Assembly (NCBI GenBank): GCA_049601975.1
Contig: JBMYRC010000070.1
Span: forward strand, 1-20,469
Direction: 5' to 3'
DNA: 20,469 nt
Origin: UBA6544 sp049601975
GTDB lineage: Bacteria > Pseudomonadota > Alphaproteobacteria > UBA8366
Under the pieces are notes generated by a model. It made no database searches. It saw only the letters and a list, made by a program, of their open reading frames with translations, and was not told the origin of the DNA. The translations under genes and the position numbers were made by a program. Of this stretch, positions 15,595 through 20,469 are shown in pieces (position 1 is the stretch's first letter; each line of letters begins with the position of its first letter).

Positions 15595-16190
15595 CGCCAG
15601 TTTTCCCGCAATACCTCTCGGTGAAGGGCGAGCCATTGTAAGGCTATAATCGTCAACGCGTAGCCGAATTTGCCTTCATTCAGAGACTGCATGCAGGTAT
15701 TGAAATCAACAATTTGAACTTCGGTTTCTTCGTGTTCCATCGCGTTGCCACCTCGATTTGCGACTGCCGAGGCATCGACTTTCGCGCAGAACACGGCGAC
15801 TGTTTCATTCACGCAGCCGGGACTTACCATGTAGTCGCAGATAGAAACCAATTCGCCTAATGTGCATCCAGCTTCTTCAATGGCTTCGCGACGGACGGTT
15901 TCTTCCGGTGTTTCGCCTTCGTCGCATATGCCGGCAATCGGTTCTAATTGCCACGCGTTTTTGCTACCGAGATATGCACCTGGCCTGAACTGTTCAACCA
16001 TGACGACCGCGTCTTGGATTGGGTCATAAGGCAAGACAGCTGCAGCGGGGCCGCGCTCGAATATTTCACGTTCGACCGCGCCGCTCCATTCTCCGTTGTG
16101 TCTGCGATATCTGTAGACGAGCTTTGTCAGGCGGTTGAACCCGTCAAACAGCAGTTCACGATTGAGAATTTCAAGCTTGCTGTTCGTCAC
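15591..16190 (-). CDS. NUDIX hydrolase, ADP-ribose/ADP-sugar pyrophosphatase type
   Basis: Hydrolase of 199 residues that would cleave a nucleoside diphosphate linked to a sugar. The NUDIX box is complete: G-x5-E-x7-REAIEEAG, from GICDEGE to REAIEEAGC. Upstream, LLFDGFNRLTKLVYRYR, ERGPAAAVLPYD and VEQFRPGAYL resemble the NudF/ADP-ribose pyrophosphatase branch. The start is uncertain. A GTG at 16190 lies just after the stop of the upstream kinase gene and gives the family's usual length. ATG codons at 16229 and 16313 would overlap the kinase gene by 32 and 116 bases and add a tail without family similarity. No strong Shine-Dalgarno is seen for GTG, so translational coupling to the kinase is likely. 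It forms an operon with the GHMP kinase. Confidence 0.9.
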   Translation of the reverse strand: MTNSKLEILNRELLFDGFNRLTKLVYRYRRHNGEWSGAVEREIFERGPAAAVLPYDPIQDAVVMVEQFRPGAYLGSKNAWQLEPIAGICDEGETPEETVRREAIEEAGCTLGELVSICDYMVSPGCVNETVAVFCAKVDASAVANRGGNAMEHEETEVQIVDFNTCMQSLNEGKFGYALTIIALQWLALHREVLRENWR

Positions 16191-16197
16191 GAAGTTA

Positions 16198-17226
16198 TCA
16201 CCGCACGAAATGGCGGTTGGACAAGGCATATTGCGAGTAATGTTTCGGCTCGTAGAAAGCGATATGAGCGCCGGCATTCTCGAGTTCGAACGGAACGAGG
16301 AGAAATTCGTCAAGGGCGTCCAGAACCTGCTGATGAAGGCCAGGTTCTACGTAAAAAATCATAAAGCCGCCACCGCCGGCACCCAGTAATTTGCCGCCGA
16401 GCGCGCCCGCGCCAATGGCTTTTTCGTACATGTCGTCCACAACGGAAGTAGTGATCTTATTGCTGATGCTTTTTTTCAGCAGCCACGATTCGTGTAAGAG
16501 GCGTCCGAAATCATTGAGATCGCCTGTACCCGCGAGAATTTTGGTAGCTTCTGACACCATATCTTGAATCTCCCGCATGACCTGTTCTTTCTGCGGTATT
16601 GCTTCAATCTGGCTTTTGGCTACGTCAGACGCGGTTCGGGATATGCCGGTATAGATTAGCATCAGGTGGTGCTGAAACAATTCCTTGCGCATCGGCTCCA
16701 TCGGAATGGGATTAACCCGAAAGGCGCTGTCCGGATCAATTTCGACAACATTCAAGCCGCCATAAGCCGTCAAAATCTGATCTTGAATTCCGACGTCTTC
16801 CTTGAGTAGTGATTGCTCCAAATGAATGGCTTGACGTGCGAGTTCGCCTTTTGTCATCATCTTGCCTTGTAGCGCATGAAGCGCGTGCAGAATGCCAACA
16901 GAAAAGGAAGAACTTGACCCTAATCCGGATCGTGCCGGCAAGTCCCCATCGTGATGGATTTCCAAGCCTTGTTTCACGTCCATATAGCGAATCGCTTCGC
17001 GGACCGCGGGATGGACAATCTCATCGACATGGTTCACATGCTCCACCTGGGACCAGACAATTCTGTGACGATACTCGAAGAACGGCGGTAACGTGCGGCA
17101 AGTAATGTAGCAGTAGCGATTGATCGTCGTTGCGAGGACTGCTCCGCCGTGTTCCTGGAACCAAACCGGATAATCGGTGCCGCCACCGAAGAATGAAATG
17201 CGATAAGGTGTCGAGGTGATGATCAT
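16198..17226 (-). CDS. GHMP family sugar kinase, D-glycero-D-manno-heptose 7-phosphate kinase-like
   Basis: Cytoplasmic ATP-dependent sugar kinase of 342 residues. The three GHMP motifs are clear: FFGGGTDYP (12-20), PARSGLGSSSSFSVG (97-111, phosphate-binding loop), and GAGGGGFMIF (282-291). The overall sequence, including ATTINRYCYITCRTLPPFFEYRHRIVWS, is that of HddA-type heptose-7-phosphate kinases, which make the 1,7-bisphosphate for GDP-heptose. Related kinases phosphorylate fucose or other sugars at C1. Here no heptose isomerase, phosphatase or guanylyltransferase gene is adjacent; only a NUDIX pyrophosphatase follows, so the symbol hddA is not assigned. A weak AGAAG Shine-Dalgarno precedes the ATG. 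It is divergent from the cupin gene across a 108-base gap containing a palindrome. Confidence 0.9.
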   Translation of the reverse strand: MIITSTPYRISFFGGGTDYPVWFQEHGGAVLATTINRYCYITCRTLPPFFEYRHRIVWSQVEHVNHVDEIVHPAVREAIRYMDVKQGLEIHHDGDLPARSGLGSSSSFSVGILHALHALQGKMMTKGELARQAIHLEQSLLKEDVGIQDQILTAYGGLNVVEIDPDSAFRVNPIPMEPMRKELFQHHLMLIYTGISRTASDVAKSQIEAIPQKEQVMREIQDMVSEATKILAGTGDLNDFGRLLHESWLLKKSISNKITTSVVDDMYEKAIGAGALGGKLLGAGGGGFMIFYVEPGLHQQVLDALDEFLLVPFELENAGAHIAFYEPKHYSQYALSNRHFVR

Positions 17227-17259
17227 GTTTTTCTTCTGTTGGGGCGGATTGCCCGCAGC

Positions 17260-17288
17260 TTGGAAGTTCGATTTTTCAAAGCTAAATT
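17260..17288 (+). promoter_or_regulatory. sigma-70-like promoter of the cupin gene
   Basis: TTGGAA (17260-17265), a 17-base spacer, and TAAATT (17283-17288), each matching four of six consensus bases. Transcription would start near 17295, about 40 bases before the cupin ATG, inside the palindrome listed next. The assignment rests on spacing and partial consensus only. Confidence 0.45.
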
Positions 17289-17295
17289 AAATTTG

Positions 17296-17309
17296 GGTCG
17301 AATTCGACC
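17296..17309. promoter_or_regulatory. 14-bp perfect palindrome, probable operator
   Basis: GGTCGAATTCGACC is a perfect inverted repeat without spacer, flanked by TT and AA one base further out. It lies 25 bases before the cupin ATG, right at the predicted transcription start, in the gap between divergent genes. That position fits a repressor site. The regulator is not encoded in the window as far as can be seen. Confidence 0.45.
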
Positions 17310-17334
17310 AAAGAATAACCCAAGGACGAAATGA

Positions 17335-18087
17335 ATGCTGCTCGCTACCCCCACCGCTGAGGCGGAGAAATCGCAGAGACAAGTCCATGTTAATGGCCAT
17401 GATTACATATTGCGCGAATATGTCGGCAACATGCCGTTGCGCGGCAAATACGTTGAAGGCAATGAGAAAAACGACAATGGCATGCCGCAAGGTTTCCTGG
17501 TCTACCAGCCACCTGGGTCGGTTACACCGCCGCATTTTCACGAGACAAACCAGTTTCAAGTTTTCGTCGACGGCTCGGGAAGTATGGGCAAATACGCTGC
17601 CGCTCCATTGACGGTGCAATACGCCAACGGTCACACTCCATATGGACCGATCGTCGCGGGCGAGGAGGGGGTTCGCTATTTCACGTTGCGTCAGCAATGG
17701 GACCCAGGTGCTAAATACATGCCGCAGTCGCGTGGTAAGCTGCAAAAGGGCAATCAACGAACCCGCATCAAGGCGAATATTCCAGTCTACAGTGATGGCG
17801 AGCGCGCGGAGCGTCAAACGGTACGCGTGGAGAGTATCTTCGAGAGCGAGTCGGATGGTCTGTCGGCGGGGATATATTATCTATGCGAGGGTGACAGCCT
17901 TACATTACCGAGCCCCTCTGCGACGGGGGGACAATATCTGGTCGTCGCATCAGGCGTGATGATGTATAACGGCAAGTCATTTGACCGCTGGTCGACGATT
18001 TTTGTAGCACCGGATGAAGAGGCTTTCGAAGTGCGGGCGGGGAGCCATGGTTTGGACATATTATTGCTGGAATTCCCACGCCTCTAA
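17335..18087 (+). CDS. cupin domain protein of unknown function
   Basis: Soluble protein of 250 residues with a single clear cupin core. The motif GSVTPPHFHETNQF holds His67, His69 and Gln73 in the place of the usual Glu, and His100 (NGHTPYGP) may be the third metal ligand. A second beta-rich segment (about 160-250: SAGIYYLCEGDSLTL, GGQYLVVASG, DRWSTIFVAPDEEAFEV) looks like a degenerate second cupin without histidines. There is no signal peptide or membrane segment. AAGGA is about 8 bases before the ATG. It is transcribed alone, from a promoter with a palindrome, and ends before a strong terminator. It is not a close match to the other bicupin in the window (2739-3689). An enzyme or a ligand-binding role are both possible. 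Confidence 0.82.
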   Translation: MLLATPTAEAEKSQRQVHVNGHDYILREYVGNMPLRGKYVEGNEKNDNGMPQGFLVYQPPGSVTPPHFHETNQFQVFVDGSGSMGKYAAAPLTVQYANGHTPYGPIVAGEEGVRYFTLRQQWDPGAKYMPQSRGKLQKGNQRTRIKANIPVYSDGERAERQTVRVESIFESESDGLSAGIYYLCEGDSLTLPSPSATGGQYLVVASGVMMYNGKSFDRWSTIFVAPDEEAFEVRAGSHGLDILLLEFPRL

Positions 18088-18122
18088 CAAGGTGTCCTCG
18101 CTCGGTATCAAGATTTAGGCAC

Positions 18123-18155
18123 AAAAAAGGCGGGGTATTAACCCCGCCTTTTTTT
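18123..18155. terminator. bidirectional rho-independent terminator
   Basis: GGCGGGGT (18129-18136) pairs perfectly with ACCCCGCC (18141-18148) around a 4-base ATTA loop, with A6 before and T7 after. It sits between the convergent cupin and acetolactate-synthase-like genes and would work on both strands. It also lies at the change from GC-richer to AT-richer sequence. Confidence 0.93.
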
Positions 18156-18168
18156 GGATATGATCCGT

Positions 18169-19833
18169 CTAAATCGGAATTTCGATAGCGCCTAACCGGG
18201 CTGTCAGTTTGCGGTTTTCTGAATAATCGACAGGCACTGCGATTAATGCCGGGCCTTCTTGCTGGAAAGCTTCTTCCAAGGCTGGGACCAATTGGTCTGC
18301 AGCGGTGAGTTCACGGCCCCACATGCCATAGGCTTCAGCTAGTTTTGCAAAATTAGGATTCCCGAAGTCTAGCTTAGAATGTTTGCCATCAAAATGGTCT
18401 TGTTGCTTCCACTTAATTAAGCCGTATTCGCCGTCAACCCATACCATGGCGACAATATTAATTTTTCGGCGCACTGCCGTTTCGAGTTCTTGCACATTCA
18501 TGCCAAAACCCGCATCTCCACTAATTGAGAGAATTTTTTTATCTGGGAGTGCCATTTTTGCGCCAATTGACCCCGGCATAGCGAATCCCATGGTGCAAAA
18601 CCCATTCGAAATCAAACAGGTGTTAGGCTCTTGACATTGATAGTATCGTGAAATCCACATTTTGTGAGCGCCAACGTCTGACAGAAGCACGTCTTCAGCT
18701 CCCATAACTTGACGGACATCCCAAAGGATTTTTTGGGGTTTCATAGGAAAGCTTGTGTCATCTTTCTCTGCTGCAAAATCATCGGTTAATGTTGCTCGCA
18801 ACTCGCTGCGCGTCTCGATGTCAAAGAGAGGTAATTTATCAGTATGTTTCTCTTCGATCATTTCATTAAGTTGCCAGAGCGCGTCGGCTAAATCTCCAAC
18901 CACCTCTACAGTGGGAACATAATCCCGATCAACCTCAGCTGGCCAAAAATCCATATGGATAATTTTCTTTGAATCTTTATTGACCCTATTCCAAGCACTA
19001 GGCGCATATTCTACAAGGTCATAGCCACAAGAAATAACCAAATCAGCTGTGTCAAAGGCAACGTTATTATAATCTCCGGAACCGAGTCCCATCGTATATA
19101 AACAATGGTTATCGTCCATTGAGATAGCGCCTTTGCCCATAAAGGTATTAACTACACCGATGCCCAAATTATGAGATAATCTTGCTAATTGAGCCGCTGC
19201 ACGTTTTCGGATGGCTCCATTGCCTGCAAGAATAATGGGGTTTTTTGCCGCCGCAATAAGCTCAGCCGCCTGGGCAACAGCTTTATGGTCGGCACCTGGA
19301 CGACGCACCTTTTTAGGAGCCATTGGCGTGTCATCTACATCCATTTTCGCTATATCTTCGGGCAATTCAATGACTGTGAGGCCTGGTTTCTCATCCTCTG
19401 CAATTTTAAATGCCTTCCGAACAATTTCTGTTACATTCTCTGGTGCCAGGATTGTCTGCGCCCATTTACTTACAGGTTCGCACATCCTGATCGCATCCAT
19501 TATTTGGTGACTTTCCTTATGCAGACGCTTGGTCGAACCTTGACCGATGATAGCGACACAAGGTGCACGATCCATATTTGCGTCCGCAATGCCCGTCAAA
19601 AGATTAGTTACGCCTGGCCCAAGCGTCCCAAGACAGACGCCAGCCTTACCTGTCAGGCGGCCGTATGCATCGGCCATAAAGGCGGCAGCTTGCTCGTGCC
19701 GGCAAAGAACGAAATCAATTTTGCTGTCCAATAGTGAAATCATGAAGTCGGCGTTTTCCTCACCAGGTACGCCAAAAATCTGTTCAACGCCCTCTTCTTC
19801 AAGGCATCGCACCATTAAATCTGAAGCTTTCAC
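18169..19833 (-). CDS. acetolactate synthase-like ThDP-dependent enzyme, large subunit
   Basis: Cytoplasmic thiamine-diphosphate enzyme of 554 residues. The N-terminal Pyr domain (about 1-170) contains the activating Glu47 in RHEQAAAFMADAYGRLTG and the GTLGPGVTNLLTGI motif. The central domain spans about 185-325. The C-terminal PP domain has GDAGFGMNVQELETA (439-453) and WVDGEYG (466-471), the Mg-ThDP binding segment. Length and motifs fit catabolic acetolactate synthase (AlsS) or related pyruvate-condensing enzymes. No regulatory subunit gene (ilvN) is adjacent, which speaks against the biosynthetic IlvB role. The GTG start at 19833 has a strong GGAGG 8 bases upstream. Codon use is AT-richer than in neighbouring genes (many TTA, AAT, ATT), suggesting separate ancestry. 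Other ThDP enzymes such as oxo-acid decarboxylases remain possible. Confidence 0.9.
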   Translation of the reverse strand: MKASDLMVRCLEEEGVEQIFGVPGEENADFMISLLDSKIDFVLCRHEQAAAFMADAYGRLTGKAGVCLGTLGPGVTNLLTGIADANMDRAPCVAIIGQGSTKRLHKESHQIMDAIRMCEPVSKWAQTILAPENVTEIVRKAFKIAEDEKPGLTVIELPEDIAKMDVDDTPMAPKKVRRPGADHKAVAQAAELIAAAKNPIILAGNGAIRKRAAAQLARLSHNLGIGVVNTFMGKGAISMDDNHCLYTMGLGSGDYNNVAFDTADLVISCGYDLVEYAPSAWNRVNKDSKKIIHMDFWPAEVDRDYVPTVEVVGDLADALWQLNEMIEEKHTDKLPLFDIETRSELRATLTDDFAAEKDDTSFPMKPQKILWDVRQVMGAEDVLLSDVGAHKMWISRYYQCQEPNTCLISNGFCTMGFAMPGSIGAKMALPDKKILSISGDAGFGMNVQELETAVRRKINIVAMVWVDGEYGLIKWKQQDHFDGKHSKLDFGNPNFAKLAEAYGMWGRELTAADQLVPALEEAFQQEGPALIAVPVDYSENRKLTARLGAIEIPI

Positions 19834-19899
19834 GTATTAATCCTCCGTGCTCGGTGTCCGTGGCGTCATTCCGCCGTAATGTCTTCCCTCTATAGCCAG

Positions 19900-19928
19900 A
19901 GTATCGGCTGCGCGTATGAAATGTGCAA
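19900..19928 (-). promoter_or_regulatory. possible promoter of the acetolactate synthase-like gene
   Basis: On the minus strand TTGCAC (complement of 19923-19928) is followed after 17 bases by GATACT (complement of 19900-19905), about 65 bases before the GTG start. The -10 matches four of six consensus bases and the -35 three of six. The correct spacing and position support it, the weak consensus does not. The -35 overlaps a palindrome. Confidence 0.3.
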
Positions 19929-19936
19929 CGGTTGCA
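19924..19936. promoter_or_regulatory. 13-bp palindrome TGCAAC-G-GTTGCA, possible operator
   Basis: Two perfect 6-base half-sites around a single central base. It covers the predicted -35 of the acetolactate-synthase-like promoter, a place where a bound repressor would block transcription. The half-site TGCAAC resembles those of some LacI/GalR-type operators, but the odd central spacing makes the family uncertain. Confidence 0.4.
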
Positions 19937-20278
19937 TAAAAAATTCTATGCTGTATTGAGAATTCAGCGATGCTGTTGGCTCACGTGAGTTTTGATTAGA
20001 AAGACGAAAAAGATCTATTGTGTCAGGCCCCCGCGAAGGAAAACTATTAGCTTATGGCTGGCGTGTTAGCCATTCCGAGTGAGGTGATTTTCACAGGGGA
20101 GACTGAAGCTTAGAATTTTGGAAAATTTGGCATCGATAATGTTGTTCAATTTATTAGGGTTAGTTCATTGTAATTATCATTTTGGATGACGCTGAGAAGT
20201 TTCCGCGGGATTGACAAAAAGGTCTCGGAAGCGAATTTCTAAGCCACCGATTAAATAACATTCGAGTTTTAGAGCTCG

Positions 20279-20469
20279 ATGACTAAATTCGTGGCGCTAA
20301 TTAAGTCCGAACAATATGCATCACAAGTCGACGTGGTCTTTGAGAAGGCAAAGTTGAGTTTTCAGGAAGCGGTTACAGCCGTAAATCAACGTCAAACTGC
20401 GGATGCAGCGTCGTTTAAGGCGATGGTAGTGACTGGTACCGAGACCGATAAATGGACGATGTATTTCCG
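20279..20469 (+). CDS. start of an unrecognised gene, cut by window end
   Basis: An ATG at 20279 opens a frame of 63 codons that runs off the window without a stop; an in-frame TAG just upstream (20270-20272) fixes the ATG as the earliest start of this type. The visible peptide starts MTKFVALIKSEQ and is rich in Ala, Val, Lys and Gln with an amphipathic helical stretch (about residues 15-50). No domain was recognised. The Shine-Dalgarno is poor (AGAG about 5 bases before). It could be a real gene after the long regulatory gap or a chance open frame; the open length alone is not decisive. Confidence 0.4.
   Translation, partial: MTKFVALIKSEQYASQVDVVFEKAKLSFQEAVTAVNQRQTADAASFKAMVVTGTETDKWTMYF

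Larger units (their letters stand above)
19834..20278. other. AT-rich intergenic region, 445 bases
   Basis: No convincing gene was found on either strand. It holds the acetolactate-synthase-like promoter area and its palindrome, a CTCACGTGAG palindrome (19980-19989), and a hairpin ATGGCT/AGCCAT (20054-20059 with 20068-20073, 8-base loop) without a T tract. A TTGACA box (20211-20216) upstream of the last gene lacks a good -10 at normal spacing. No tRNA fold or riboswitch consensus was recognised. Confidence 0.6.

Noticed and set aside
16191..16313. Longer N-terminus for the NUDIX protein from ATG 16313 or 16229
   Set aside because: The added segment lies inside the kinase gene and shows no NUDIX family similarity; the GTG at 16190 fits operon spacing, though the start is not certain.
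19189..19734. Plus-strand frame of 181 codons opposite the acetolactate-synthase-like gene
   Set aside because: The enzyme on the minus strand is clearly real over the whole stretch; this frame is rich in Cys, His and Arg without a domain.
20021..20120. Possible cobalamin-type riboswitch before the last gene
   Set aside because: A hairpin and short G-rich segments exist, but the B12 box and other conserved blocks were not found.

Overview
The window reads as a gene-dense, catabolism-rich stretch of a bacterial chromosome, most likely from an alphaproteobacterium. This is inferred from the glxBCD-glnT type cassette, the HddA-like kinase, SppA, and the abundance of SDR, GST, TauD and cupin enzymes. 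No rRNA, tRNA, CRISPR array or insertion sequence was seen. Base composition is moderately GC-rich (mid to high fifties by eye) up to about 18.1 kb, and clearly more AT-rich after that.

Layout: (1) 1-1861, plus strand: two SDR oxidoreductases (the first cut by the window edge) and a glutathione S-transferase, tightly coupled. (2) 1865-5348, minus strand: an operon transcribed GGT-fold Ntn hydrolase, then gentisate-dioxygenase-like bicupin, then TauD/TfdA dioxygenase, converging on the GST gene. (3) 5471-9720, plus strand: a four-gene cassette of class II amidotransferase, GXGXG domain protein, glutamate-synthase FMN domain protein and type III glutamine-synthetase-like ligase. These are the GlxB/C/D-GlnT or MgsABC-GmaS families of amine and gamma-glutamylamide metabolism. 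(4) 9796-11440, minus strand: a two-domain VOC protein followed by a class II aldolase/adducin protein, closed by a hairpin terminator. (5) 11604-15594, plus strand: a TTC38-like TPR protein, a third SDR, and the membrane protease SppA. (6) 15591-17226, minus strand: an HddA-like GHMP sugar kinase and a NUDIX pyrophosphatase. (7) 17335-18087, plus strand: a single cupin protein behind a promoter and a 14-bp palindrome. (8) 18123-18155, a bidirectional terminator. (9) 18169-19833, minus strand: an AT-richer acetolactate-synthase-like ThDP enzyme. (10) 19834-20278, AT-rich non-coding DNA, then the start of an unrecognised gene that leaves the window.

How the genes may work together (inference): units 1-4 look like modules for breaking down small organic molecules, with NAD(P)-dependent redox steps, a glutathione step, amide hydrolysis, non-haem iron oxygenations, aldol or VOC chemistry, and a gamma-glutamyl amine or nitrogen module. 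No transport gene and no transcription factor was recognised in the 20 kb, so neither uptake nor control can be assigned.

Most interesting points: the GGT-fold enzyme keeps its catalytic Thr but appears to have lost most canonical gamma-glutamyl-binding residues. The bicupin carries its metal-type motif in the second cupin rather than the first. The TTC38-like solenoid has paired histidines that could form a metal site. Clean palindromes lie at the promoters of the cupin and acetolactate-synthase-like genes.
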